DNA from: Lotus japonicus
Taxonomy: Eukaryota; Streptophyta; Magnoliopsida; Fabales; Fabaceae
Assembly (NCBI RefSeq): GCF_012489685.1
Contig: NC_080042.1
Coordinates: 24,132,150 to 24,196,149, forward strand
Direction: 5' to 3'
Length of the DNA stretch: 64,000 nt
The notes beneath the pieces are model-generated. The model was not told where the DNA came from. It made no database searches and worked only from the letters and a program-made list of their open reading frames with translations. Below are positions 44,026 to 54,872 of this stretch, in pieces (position 1 is the first letter of the stretch; each line of letters begins with the position of its first letter). The position numbers and the translations under genes are program-made.

Positions 44026-47000
44026 TGTGAGACCCAAGTTTTTAAGTTTGGAATAAACCGAATAAAATTCCTTTTCACGATTAATTTGATGTAACGTGAA
44101 GGAAAACCTGAATAAGTTTTTATTGAATGGAATAAATTTGTGAAGGAGAAAGTTCAGGAAAAGGCTAAGGATTGTATCAAAGTCGATAAAAGTTATAGCA
44201 CGACTAGTATTCGCTTAAACCTAGGTCGAGAACGCTAGTAAATAGCTAATTTACACTTAAAGACACGATGGAAACTAATTCCAAAAATCTTCAGAGAAAT
44301 GTTAGAACTTCTCTTATTCGTCTATAAACAAGCGTTTCGATACGAAACCCTGGAATGTACGAATGTCGAATTCCAATACTCGGAAGTTTGCCGAAACTAA
44401 ATCACTGATAGTTAAAGAAACCTAAAATCAACCGACGATGAAGACTTTTTCTATTCGGAACTTCAAACGAAGATTCCACACGCGCGCACCCAATTCTCTT
44501 GATATTTCCAATCTTTCTTCAGAACGAAGTTTTCTCATCCGACATCAACTGCAAAAAGTAACTTTTCGGGTAAAATCGATTTACACCGACTTTGGATCGT
44601 TTGATTAAATTCCAAGAAACATGTTTTGAGTTCTGGAATTCTGTCGCCATAACCTATCTTAGAATTCTCTGAGGAATACGCAGAAAAAATCGGAATCGCG
44701 AAATTTTCATTTTTCCGCATTTTCCTAAACCTATAAATAGCAAGAAAATGAAATTTTTTGCAAAAACTCGCCCATTTTCTTCCCAAACCCGCGAGCAAGC
44801 CAAGGAGAGGAGGAGGAAGTGATTTTCGCCGTTTCTTCCTCGATTGCTGCACCGTTCGTTGCTAATCGAAGACTTCGAGGTATAGATACTATCCCTCACT
44901 TCTGATCGTCAATTCCGTCGATTTTCTCTATGTCTTTCTGTGCTCAAAGTTTGGAACTTTTTGTAAAACTGTCCAAATAGCTTGATTTTAGTGTCTAAAC
45001 ATATTCCCTACGTACCCAAGAGTACTTCTAGCGGATTACATTTTGCCGATTGTCACCGAAATGCTGCCGGAATTCATTTCTGTAGGAAAAACCCATTTTG
45101 AGACAAAGACTCGTCCTTTAAGCTGAAAACTCACGACTTAGCTTATCGCTAGTAGGATTAGTCGTCATAAACGTCGTTGGTAACGTCCCCATCCAATTTG
45201 TTTTTCGAAAATCCAGTTTTGAAATTCTGAGCTGAAATTAATGACCAAAATACCCCTGCGACAGTTTTCGATCCGAAAATTTTTCTGAGCTTAGATTCGT
45301 CTTAGTTACGACTATTGATAACCTAGGAACCAAGTTGGATCGAAGAAAAATCGACGCACACAATTGTGATGTGTGGCCGAGAGCTCCTCTTTAGGGGGAG
45401 GAAAATTTCGTTTTTCGAAAACTTGTCTTAACGCGTTAGATTACCGTACTTCGGAGTTTATAATGCTTCGTGTAACCCTAGTAGCTATTGTTTGCTGAGT
45501 TTCTGACTCATTGTGATTGATTTCTGTGAATTTGCTCTAAGGTTCGTTTGAGGAACTTTGTGGATTTGAGGAGGAAGATTGTGAAGGAAAGGTTGAGGAG
45601 CAAGCTGGAAAACCTACAGGTGAGGGCTACTCACTGAATACTAGATAATGATTTAGGTGTCGACGAATTCGACTTGATTTACTGTTTATGCACTTGATTG
45701 TATTTGACTAGGAAAAATGTTTTCTGAGGCTACAGCTGACAATTGATAATCATTTATCGTTTGAATTGTTGTTGAGATTGATTCACATGCTATGTGCTAA
45801 ATGGTTAATTTAGGATGTGTGATATTTGCCCTATATGCTAAGTGCTACATGGTTATCTTCAATGTGTGGATATATGTGCTATGACTGTTGGATGGTATTG
45901 CTATGATTATGCAAATACACATATATCTGTTGTTCGTCAGAGTGAGGATAACGGGCAGTTATGCCAGATTTATCATGAGATTTTGAGAAAGTTTGACGGG
46001 ATGAATAGAGATTCGGGCCATGTTATCGTTTTGATGGATCGAGACCTTCTCTGGGAATTACTTGGGATTATGGGATCTTTTAAACTTATAAGTTTAGAGA
46101 CAAAACTAAATGGAAACTATTTTACAAGGAAAATTCATAAGACATTAAACAACCTCTGAACCTTTAAATAATGATCACAATCGCAAATAAGAGCTTAGGA
46201 CTTGAACATTAGTTTTGAAAAAATGAGAAGTGTCGCCGAGTCCACGTTTTGAGGAAACCAATGAGTTTCCGAGTATGTTGATACTCTTTGCTCGATGAGC
46301 AGTTTTGTTGTTGGACTATCTAAAAGATAAGTCGGGAAAATTAATAAGTTTCCGAGTATGTTGATACTCTTTCGCTCGATGAGCAGATTTGTTGTTGGGC
46401 TATCTGAAAGATATGCCGGGAAACGGGTAGTTTCCAAGTACATTGGTACTTTTTGCTCGCTGAGCAGTTTTGACCATCGGATGGAGACGAGTCGGATGAT
46501 TCGAGAAATCATCATGAGATACTTTTTATAATTAATTGTCTTTTGTCGCAGAATCGACATTTACCTTAGGGTAATCTTTTTAGAGACAATAAGATAGCTA
46601 GAACACGTGACGACGTGACGAGTGAGGTCGGAGACGTTGTTTGGCTAATCACGTTGCATTCATGCACTCATTTTGAGGTTAATACACGGTGGGATGCCGG
46701 ACCTCGGTGGATTCTAAAATGGTCATAAGACCCGGATTTCCACATAAGAACACTGCGGTGATTCTTAGTAGCAGACGGAAATGGCAGGCCTGCGGGTTTA
46801 CTGCTAATCTGACTACATTTTGTTTGGTATAAGAGACGTCCGAGCAGAAATGGTCCCACCGTGACTGGTGTTAGGGCTGACTCGTTGGTGCCCATCCCTC
46901 CGGATTGCATCTTGTTCCTTTGCATTTGCATTTCATGCACCATTCATGCTGATTACGTTGCTGATTGTATTTGTTACTTGTTAACATTGTTTGAGATATG

Positions 47001-47159
47001 TTAATTGCCAGCAAATGTTATTTATTCTTATTCGGCAGGATATACAATTTATAATGTTGTCACTCATATCTAAGCCTATGTGGCTACTACTTAAACTTTG
47101 CCTATTGGATGTACTATTATGTAATTCTTTGAGTTGACCCTTGCGCATGCTACCTGTGT

Positions 47160-47639
47160 ATGGGGGGCTATGTATGCCCTTTTTGTCAGATGTCGATGGC
47201 CGATTGGTTCGAGATGGTCGTCCCTTCGGGGGGGACCAGGTTTGAGTTGTTGGATACGGACACCCCGGGCTCTTGGGTGGTCGACCCTGCCGGTCACCGA
47301 GCTATTTACACGGGGCGAATAATGGAGGACCGCGTTGACAGAATGGGAAACCTGACGCACGGAGTCTTGAGACGCCACACCGTTAGCTTCAACCTACCAC
47401 CGGGCGTGCACTGTGGCCCTGGAGTTGTAGTATCACCACCGTCGCCTGAGAACGAGGAGGACCCTTCGGAGGAGTTGCCTGTAGGAGGGACTTCATCTGA
47501 GTCTAGCTCACCCACTGCCGCGGCTACTGTTGATTTGGGATCGGGTACAGTACCCGTAGGACCCGCTGTGAGGACCGATGCAGTCATTGACCTGGTCGTC
47601 TTGGATTCAGATTCAGACGATGACCATGGTGATGCGTAG
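47160..47639 (+). CDS. ORF within the LTR, unknown product
   Basis: 159 residues, ending 8 bp before the CACTA insertion. It begins MGGYVCPFCQMSMADWFEMV, then GTRFELLDTDTPGSWVVDPA, and ends with a Ser/Pro/acidic region (VVLDSDSDDDHGDA). The CxxC pair is the only motif. The same region exists in the reverse-oriented solo LTR near 33060-33250 with recognisable similarity (CCCTTTGTCAGATGTC), but I could not follow a matching frame there. LTRs seldom encode protein, so it may be a chance frame in GC-richer U3 or R. No function proposed. Confidence 0.35.
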   Translation: MGGYVCPFCQMSMADWFEMVVPSGGTRFELLDTDTPGSWVVDPAGHRAIYTGRIMEDRVDRMGNLTHGVLRRHTVSFNLPPGVHCGPGVVVSPPSPENEEDPSEELPVGGTSSESSSPTAAATVDLGSGTVPVGPAVRTDAVIDLVVLDSDSDDDHGDA

Positions 47640-48617
47640 CTGGGAGTCACTACTAGAAAAAAGACTTTTCACATCAGGGTTTTCACAAAGGTGGATGAAA
47701 TACCTGATATGAAAGATAACGCGGTGGCAATATTGAAATTATAATGAACTTTTATGATAGTTTTCACATCAGTTAGAAATAGGTCTGATGTGAAAAGTAA
47801 TTAGTAAAGAGTTTTTACAACGGTTAATACAATAAGCGATGTGAAAGCTAAGTGCGGTGGCATTTTTGAAATTTTAATGAAGTTTATTTCACATCGGTTG
47901 AGAATATAACCGATGTGAAAAGTCTCTCTTTTCTTTTCACACAAACATTTCACATCAGTTATAATATACCCGTTGGGAAATATCTCTCTTTTATTTTCAA
48001 ACAAACACTAAAACCCAGTGTTTTTTCTCTCTATCTGGGAAATAACCTAACTCACGCGTTCCACCTCCTGCATCTGCCACCTCTAGCTCTAGCAACCTCC
48101 TGCATCATCTCACGAAAAAACCCTCACTGTCGCTCGTGCTCGCCGTTCACCTCACCGTCGCTCGTGCTCGCCGTTCACCTCCTGCACCGTTCACTCTCTT
48201 TCTCTCTCAATCTCCAAAAGGATCTTTGGTTTTCTCTGAAATTCCACGCTCATGGCCGCCGCCATCGCTCGTGCTTGTGCCCGTGCTCCACTATAACAGT
48301 TGTGCTGTTATTCCTGCGGGTTTTCACCTCAATCTTCAGGTAAACAAATTCTTCGCCTTAATAATTTTTTCTCCTTCCAGTTAGTTCTGTATGAGATTTC
48401 AAGTTTTGGTTTTCTTCTTCTTAGGTCTCGTTTTTGTTGAACATTCACTCTCTCTCCTAGTCCTGCTTGTGGAAGCTGTTATGGTTGCGTACTGTGTTTG
48501 GTACTTGTTTCTTTTCTATACTGACCTTGCTGCAAGGTTTCTCCATCTTTCTCCTAGATCCTCATTTGCTTGGTGTGAACCCTAATTTGATTTGTGGAGT
48601 TTTGATTTTGCTTGCAG

Positions 48618-48677
48618 ATCGATAAGAAACGTGCTAGTGTTCTTGTTGGGTCAGGGATGAGTGGTTTGACTGTTTTC
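48618..48677 (+). pseudogene. Captured 3-ketoacyl-ACP synthase (KAS I-like) exon fragment
   Basis: After a TTGCAG acceptor the frame reads IDKKRASVLVGSGMSGLTVF, which resembles the KAS I/II motif IDK.RAGVLVGTGMGGLTVF of plastid fatty-acid synthesis condensing enzymes. Only about 20 residues, so it rests on one motif. Two Gly differ (S in place of G and T). Followed by unrelated sequence, with no donor site kept. Confidence 0.65.
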
Positions 48678-48916
48678 TGTTGGTGTTAACCCTAATTTGA
48701 TTTGTGGGGTTTTGATTTTGCTCTCACTACAGGAAGATGTCTTTATGATTTATTGATTTAAGAAAGCACAAAACAATGATACATGTTACCAATTTTAATT
48801 GGCTTTATGAATGGAAATCAAGTCCTCTGGTATGTATTTCCTCGTTGTAGCCTAAGTGTTTCATGGGTATTCATGTTGGGGCCATCTCTGACATGTTGCT
48901 GTGTATTACTTGCTAG

Positions 48917-49287
48917 GCATTTTATTGAGGAAGCATTGGATTCTTGAGGAGACACTACAAGCGGTTGGCGCTAAGGCAATGGTGGTTGGGCATCCTCTTC
49001 AAACTATAGGTGTAAATTGGTAAGGAAAGATATGTCTTTAAGCATGCTTAAAATAACCTCTCAAATTGTCACAATCTTTAGGTGGAGTGATAATTTGTGT
49101 ATTGATATACAACTTGAATTATTACATTAAGTTGCAGATACTATATCTAGGTCTGCTAGTGCATTGTTGATGGAATTCTTCTGTTCATTGAAATCAGTTC
49201 CTTGTTTCTTCTTACAGTAAGTACAATTGTAGCATATGGCGCATAGATGTCGGGATGTCCAGTGGAGTTCTTAATTCCAGACCAGAG
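48917..49287 (+). pseudogene. Captured Shewanella-like protein phosphatase fragment (two exons)
   Basis: Exon 1 (about 48917-49019) encodes HWILEETLQAVGAKAMVVGH, then a diverged PLQTIGVN, with a GTAAGG donor. Exon 2 (49218-49287) after a TTACAG acceptor encodes KYNCSIWRIDVGMSSGVLNS and RPE, ending at GTAAAA. The exons join in phase through a split Cys codon. The order matches the C-terminal part of plant Shewanella-like (SLP) metallophosphatases of the PPP family, where GH belongs to the metal site. Only about 55 residues survive, without the catalytic N-terminal motifs. Confidence 0.75.
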
Positions 49288-49892
49288 GTAAAACAAATCC
49301 ATGGTCCTAGACATACTGTACTTATGATAACCCCTAGTTAAGAACTACGGTGGATTACTATAATGTTAAGTACTGTTAAAGATAACCATGTCCGCATAAG
49401 TGCATGTTTGGATACACTATGGAAGACCATGATGAAGCCAACATCACAATGGACAACCCCAAAAGCTAAGAGAAGTTCCTTTTGTCCACATTTTGGCTTA
49501 CTGTGTATCTAAACATGCACTATTACTTTGTACTGAATCTCTTTTCTATTTGTTATCTTAAGCTTAGCCTTTATTTATTGGTATGTTAATGGAAGTAATA
49601 TCCTAAGATTTAGTTCATTTGCAACTGATTGGAAATTAAAGCCTGAATCCACTTCAGGGTTGAATGCCAAGATTTAGGTTTAGGTTAGCTTACTTGTTTA
49701 CTTCTGATACTTTGCAGAAGCTTGGCCCCTATTGTAGAAAGGTACTTAGCTTGAGCTGAAAAAACTAGCAGTTGAGTTGTTTTGGAAAGGTACTATCTAA
49801 TATTCACAGCTCACATTGCTAACCAGTTTCTTTAAAAGTTGTATTCATTTTGATTTTGAGTTTCTTCAATTAACTAGTTTCTTGTATTCATT

Positions 49893-50037
49893 TTTAGACC
49901 GTCATCATCCATATCGTAAAAAGAAGAAAGCTTTCAACGGAAAATCAGAGTATGGTAAAAGAAAAGCTGCTCAAAATTATGTGACTGATCGATTGACTAT
50001 CATGCAGATTTCAATATATGAAATTAATCCTCAATGA
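49893..50037 (+). pseudogene. Possible CACTA transposase remnant
   Basis: Frame DRHHPYRKKKKAFNGKSEYG then KRKAAQNYVTDRLTIMQISI and a stop. HxYRxxKxAFNGKxE resembles a motif common in plant En/Spm-type (TNP2) transposases, which would fit the host element, but the match is short. It could instead be another captured exon; a TTTTTAG acceptor-like site stands just before. Confidence 0.35.
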
Positions 50038-50129
50038 TATAAGAGAGATTTTTCTTAATAATTACATTCTCTGTGAGTGCACAATATTTAATTCCATGCT
50101 TGCATATGTTTGTTTACTTTTTTTTATAG

Positions 50130-51963
50130 TCCTGAAGCAGTAGAATGTCATGTAGTTAAACTAATTTACTCGGAGAATGGCAATGCAAAACGAAAGCAAT
50201 TGGAATCAAATGCATTGGATGTAAGGCTGCTTGCTAGTTTTTTATGGCTTTATTTCTAATTATAACTTTGACTTTTGATTCCTTTGGGCTGAATTTTGAT
50301 AAAGCGGCTATGAGATGTTGAACTGAACTCAAGTCTCTTTGAAAACCTCTAGCTAAAAATGCAATGCAATTCTTTTGTTTGTCAACTTTTCAGTTTGTAT
50401 ACCCTGCTTATACAACAATGTTGGGGCATCTACGTTCTAAAGCTCTAGATGATTTCAAGACTAAGCTGGATCAATCACTAAACAATGGTGAAGGGTTCTC
50501 TTCATCTGTTCAAAGGTGGACTCAGTCCATTATGCTCGAGTTTGATAAAGGATCTGCTGGTAATTATCAGATAGGATTGTTCTAAATAGCTTATGCATTA
50601 TCACCTGTTATTTATATGCATGTTTCACAGCTAACTAAAAATTGGGGTGCCAATGTTAGCTTGAGTGTCCATTTGCTTTTTGAGATTATATTAGGTGTCA
50701 TTCTCTCCCTGCCTTTATTATTTGAAGATGTACATTTTCCACTTCAAACTTATATGGGAACTGGATATTTAAAGTGAAGAAAATTGATGAGTATAACTAA
50801 GGATGCATCTTATTTGTCCATCCTTCTATATAAGTAAATTATCAGAGATAATGACTAGCTTCATCTGTGCGCAGTGCAAAATTATCAGATATAATGACTA
50901 GCTTTGAGGTGATATTGTCTCAAAAATGGAGATTAATTGTTGAGCTGAGTCATATATTATTTATTCCTGCAATATCTCCATCAACCACTAAATTAGAAGT
51001 ATCTTTTGCAGACACAACTAGTCAAGGCATTGGCTGAGCCTGTTGAGTCCCTCTTTGAAGCAGGGGGAAAAGACACTTGGCTTTCTATCAGAAAACTTCT
51101 TAAACGTGAGACTGAAGCTGTTGTATCAGAATTTTCAACTTCCATTGCTGGTTTTGAGCTTGATGAAGAAACAATTGAAAGAATGCAACAAAGCCTAAGG
51201 GACCATGGAAGAAAAGTGGTGGAAAATAAAGCAAGAGAAGAAGCTGGAAAGATTCTTATTCGCATGAAGGATAGGTAACATCATTTTAAAGATGTCTATA
51301 TTCATCTATTTGGTTTAATCTTGGGTTTGCATTCTATAAATTGATTGATTGACTTAACTCAGGGGTTATAAGGATTGAAATAAGTCATGATGCTCTGCTA
51401 ATTTTTGTATTCATTGATGCCTTTTGTTGGGATCGAATACCAGAAGCACAAGTTTCTGTAGGTTTGATCACATGAGGTTTTTAGGTATTGTACTAAGTTC
51501 TACTAATGAGTGATTTCCAACCGTTTATTGGTTAGGCAGAGAGAGACAGAAGATTTGCATTTATCTGATTAGAGCAGTACAGAAAGACTTGAGAAAACTT
51601 AATGGGAAACCCATAAAAAAGGCGTTGCTTTAAATGGTTTTACACTTAGATTTTGGTATTTGCAAGTGGTCCATGTAACTGATCCAATCAAACAAGATAA
51701 GGCTTGGTTGTTATTTGTTTCCATTTGTTTGTTTTGGGGGACACCCTTTGTTGTACTTGGCACTTTCCCTTGCTTTTATGATGAAAGAAATTGCTCTATT
51801 CCTATTTGATGTTATTCAGCTTTCAGATTGATTTGGTGGCTTACCGACTTCTGTAATCAATTTCAGGTTCTCCACAATATTCAATCATGACAATGATTCA
51901 CTACCTAGGGTTTGGACTGGGAAGGAAGATATCAGAGCAATTACAAAGGATGCTCGCTCTGTG
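50130..51963 (+). pseudogene. RHD3: Captured RHD3/Sey1-type GTPase fragment (four exons)
   Basis: Exons 50130-50220 (NAKRKQLESNALD), 50394-50559 (FVYPAYTTMLGHLRSKALDD, NNGEGFSSSVQRWTQSIMLE), 51012-51274 (LVKALAEPVESLFEAGGKDT, IRKLLKRETEAVVSEFSTSI, AREEAGKILIRMKDR) and 51867-51963 ([31 protein letters not shown]). These follow in the order of the middle domain of ROOT HAIR DEFECTIVE 3, the plant atlastin-like GTPase that fuses ER tubules. GT-AG junctions are kept. The exon expected between the second and third block is missing, so the spliced frame breaks. The GTPase domain and the membrane anchor are absent. Clearly derived from a genomic copy. Confidence 0.88.
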
Positions 51964-52159
51964 GTAATTGATTGCAAACTTCAATGAATTGTTCTAGTTC
52001 TTTTAGGCTATTATGTTTTTTTTTGCTGGGACCTTGGATGTTTAACTCACTTGAGAGAGTGTGTTCTCAAGATCTCTTTTTATGTTAATAAATTTTCATT
52101 AAAAAAATATGTATATTCAGGTCAAATTCGTGTGGAAAAAAAAAAAGAAAAAAAAATTT

Positions 52160-52400
52160 GTTGAGCATTCACATCGGTTTTCAGTCTAACCGATGTGAAA
52201 AGTATACACATTTCACATCGGTTTTTTGTCTAACCGATGTGAAAAGTATACATTTCACATCGGTTGGCTGACAGAACCAATGTGAAAAGTGTACATTTCA
52301 CATCAGTTGGCTGACTGAACCGATGTGAAAAGTGTACATTTCACATCAGTTGGTTGACTTAACCGATGTGAAAGGTATAAACCCGATGTGAAAAGGTTAG
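52160..52400. repeat. Subterminal repeats of the CACTA element, right end
   Basis: At least five alternating inverted units of CACATCGGTT and AACCGATGTGAAAAGT at about 35-50-bp spacing. Similar units are at 47680-47990. In CACTA elements such repeats bind transposase. Confidence 0.9.
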
Positions 52401-52820
52401 GAGATACCACATCAACATTGTTTACATCGGATAAAAACCGATGTTAAAACTCAAAAATACCCGATGTGAAAACTAGTTTTACTAGTAGTGAGTGGTGCGT
52501 AGTAGTCCTCTAGTCAGGATTAGGGTAGGAGTAGCGTCGTGGCTCTGATCTTCAGTTTTCTCATTTTTGGGCAGGGTAGGTCCCCGACCTTTAGCTTTTT
52601 GTGTGGTTCTCTTTACGGGAGTCACAGGGAGTTGGTCGGACTAGGAGGTCTTCGGGCTGTTTTGGGCTGACCTACTTTCGTTTGGAGGACTGTATTCAGA
52701 ATACTGACCTTATATTTTGTCTCTGTACATATTTGCCGACAGGCACTACTTTCCGTCACTAGAGGTTACTCGTGACGTAGCATGCTGTTTACTGTGGGGA
52801 TTGTATATATATATGTATAT

Positions 52821-53215
52821 TAGTCATGTTTATCTTTCGTCGATACGTCTTTAATTCGACAAGTCTTTTATTTACTTAAAACAAATATCGAAAAAATAAA
52901 TATTCACGTTTTTCCGCTTTTGTTTTCTTTTTGCTTACTAAAGTGACGCCACCGAAATCGGGGTGTTACAGTCATGGTCAAGAGCCTAGTGGGACCCTAG
53001 TGGACCATCCCAAAACTGCCAGTTAATATGCTTCCAGTAGCAGATGTGAACTAGGCTCTTGACCTTAGTCATGTTTATCTTTCGTCGATACGTCTTTAAT
53101 TCGACAAGTCTTTTATTTACTTAAAACAAATATCGAAAAAAAAAATATTCACGTTTTTCTGCTTTTGTTTTCTTTTTGGTTACTAAAGTGACGCCACCGA
53201 AATCGGGGTGTTACA
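52821..53215. repeat. 150-bp duplication of the LTR end flanking a 95-bp hairpin segment
   Basis: 52821-52970 and 53066-53215 are nearly identical (TAGTCATGTTTATCTTTCGT to GGGGTGTTACA). Between them lies a 95-bp segment with perfect 15-bp inverted repeats (GGTCAAGAGCCTAGT at 52976-52990 and ACTAGGCTCTTGACC at 53050-53064). The PBS follows the second copy. In the solo LTR of the same family only one copy is seen. Confidence 0.88.
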
Positions 53216-53218
53216 TTG

Positions 53219-53230
53219 TGGTATCAGAGC
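53219..53230 (+). other. Primer-binding site of chromovirus
   Basis: TGGTATCAGAGC, matching initiator Met-tRNA, 3 nt after the LTR end. A leader of about 200 bp follows before gag. Confidence 0.9.
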
Positions 53231-53426
53231 TTGTCGAGTCTTTCGGGAGTCTTTGGGGAATAGGTCTTCTGTGCTAGGTTGTGTGACTCTGCAAAGAGTG
53301 AAAATTGATTGTCTGCAAGCGATTTTTCGCTTATAATTGATTGACGTTATTACTTAATCATATTGTATAGTTATGTTAGATGCCATCTTATGATGAGTAC
53401 TAACTGTTTGTTTGACTTAACAGAAC

Positions 53427-54458
53427 ATGGTGAACACTAACCAACTAGCTGAGATGATGGCCACTATGGCCCAAGTTGTGACTGCACAGGCAAATGATAA
53501 TGCTATGAGGCGTGCTGCTGAGGAAGCACGTGATCAGCATAAGCGTCAGAGAGAAGTAACTCTGGATCAGAATAAGGGATTGAATGACTTTAGGAGACAA
53601 GATCCTCCTAAGTTCACTGGTGGAACCGACCCTGACAAAGCGGATCTTTGGATCCAGGAGATTGAGAAGATATTCGGTGTACTGCAGACTGCTGAAGGTG
53701 CCAAGGTTGGCATGGCTACTTATCTGCTGCTTGGTGATGCTGAGTACTGGTGGAGAGGCGCCAGGGGAATCATGGAAGCCAACAATGAAGAGATCAACTG
53801 GAATTCTTTCCGTGTTGCATTCCTGGAAAAGTATTTTCCAACTAGTGCTCGGGATGAGCGAGAGGCACAGTTTCTGACACTTCGTCAAGGGAGCATGTCT
53901 GTACCTGAATTCGCTTCTAAGTTGGAGTCTTTGGCCAAGCATTTCCAATTCTTCAATGATCATGTGGATGAGCGCTACATGTGTAAGCGTTTTGTCAATG
54001 GACTGAGGCCGGATATTGAGGATTTCGTGAGGCCGTTGGGAATCATGCGTTTTCAGTCGCTTGTTGAGAAAGCTACAGAAGTTGAACTGATGAAGAATAA
54101 GAGGTTGAACCGTGCTGGAATGGGAGGACCAGTGAGATCAGGTTCTCAAAACTACTAAGGAAAAGGGGGATTTCGGAACAAGAAGCCGTATCAACGTCCT
54201 GCTGGGAGAGGGTTTACCCCAGGATCTTACAGACCTATGGCTAGTACTGCTGGTGGTTCTGGAAATCAGGTTGTGAACCAAGATGTGAATTGTTTCAAGT
54301 GTGGAAAACTAGGGCACTATGCTAATGCGTGTACTGACACGAGGCCTAAGTGCTTTAATTGTCAGTGTAGGGCACCCAAGACTGAACCGTCTGTCAACAC
54401 TGCTCGAGGAAAGCGCCCTGCTGCCAAAGCAAGAGTTTACACCATGGATGGTGAATAG
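53427..54458 (+). pseudogene. Chromovirus gag with zinc knuckle, interrupted by stops
   Basis: ATG at 53427 (MVNTNQLAEMMATMAQVVTA). Capsid motifs: DPPKFTGGTDPDKADLWIQE, AKVGMATYLLLGDAEYWWRG, FRVAFLEKYFPTSARDEREA, FLTLRQGSMSVPEFASKLE. A TAA at 54156-54158 interrupts; the same frame goes on to the zinc knuckle CFKCGKLGHYANAC and a second knuckle that is cut short (CFNCQC, lacking the His and last Cys). A TAG at 54456-54458 ends this part. The capsid would package element RNA. Both stops are one C-to-T change from glutamine codons. The normal polyprotein would continue into protease and pol. Confidence 0.88.
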
Positions 54459-54872
54459 GCTGAAGGAGTTGATGGTCTGATCAGAGGAAATTGCGAGATT
54501 GACGGTAATCTCCTAACTGTACTTTTCGATTCCGGTGCAACACATTCGTTTATTTCTAGGGAGTGCGTGACCAGACTGAAACTACCTGTTACTGCTTTGA
54601 GCTTTGATCTTATTATCACTACACCTGCTAAAACCCTACTTGCTAATGTTGCATGCATGTACTGTCCGGTGACATATAGAGATAGAGTCTATCATGCTAA
54701 TCTAGTATGCATAACTCTGAAGAACTTAGATGTAATCCTAGGAATGGATTGGCTATCTCATTATCATTGTCTTTTGGACTGCAACCGAAAGAAAGTGGTA
54801 TTTCCTGACTCGGATCTTTTCGAGTATCTATCTGCAAACCATATTAGTGTTTCTTTGAACGAAGGATCTTAA
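54459..54872 (+). pseudogene. Chromovirus protease region
   Basis: Same frame as gag and pol, bounded by TAG at 54456 and TAA at 54870. It shows LLTVLFDSGATHSFISRECV, the aspartic protease active site DSGA, then VILGMDWLSHYHCLLDC, the conserved end motif of gypsy proteases. It would process Gag-Pol. The internal ATG at 54567 is not a meaningful start. Confidence 0.85.

Larger units (their letters stand above)
47648..52490 (+). mobile_element. CACTA (En/Spm-type) transposon carrying host gene fragments
   Basis: Terminal inverted repeats CACTACTAGAAAAAAGACTT and, reversed at the other end, CACTACTAGTAAAACTAGTT, both followed by TTTTCACATC. A 3-bp TSD AGT flanks it (47645-47647, 52491-52493). 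Subterminal repeats of TTTCACATCGGTT and AACCGATGTGAAA are dense at both ends. The 4.8-kb interior holds exon fragments of at least three unrelated host genes, all plus strand and with introns. No complete transposase is seen, so it is non-autonomous (Pack-CACTA type). It lies within a chromovirus LTR. Confidence 0.92.
44026..53215 (+). repeat. 5' LTR of chromovirus (about 4.3 kb without the CACTA)
   Basis: Starts TGTGAGACCCAAG, ends GGGGTGTTACA, then PBS. 44026-47647 aligns with the 3' LTR start at 57859. About 110 bp (roughly 45908-46018) are absent from the 3' LTR at 59757. Includes a three-unit tandem array at 46240-46480 (GAGTATGTTGATACTCTTTG, then GCTCGATGAGCAG). Its last 150 bp are duplicated (see 52821-53215). 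Confidence 0.88.

Noticed and set aside
44535..44899. Minus-strand ORFs of 105 and 81 codons, with a near copy at 58368-58685
   Set aside because: Repeated because they lie in both LTRs of the same element; no recognisable domain and stops differ between the copies.
47915..48343. 142-codon ORF near the left end of the CACTA element
   Set aside because: Rich in Ser, Leu, His and Arg from CT-rich repeats (GTCGCTCGTGCTCGCCGTTC twice); overlapping frames are equally open and no domain is visible.
52160..52400. Regular inverted units as a possible regulatory RNA or CRISPR-like array
   Set aside because: They are ordinary subterminal transposase-binding repeats of the CACTA element and are mirrored at its left end.
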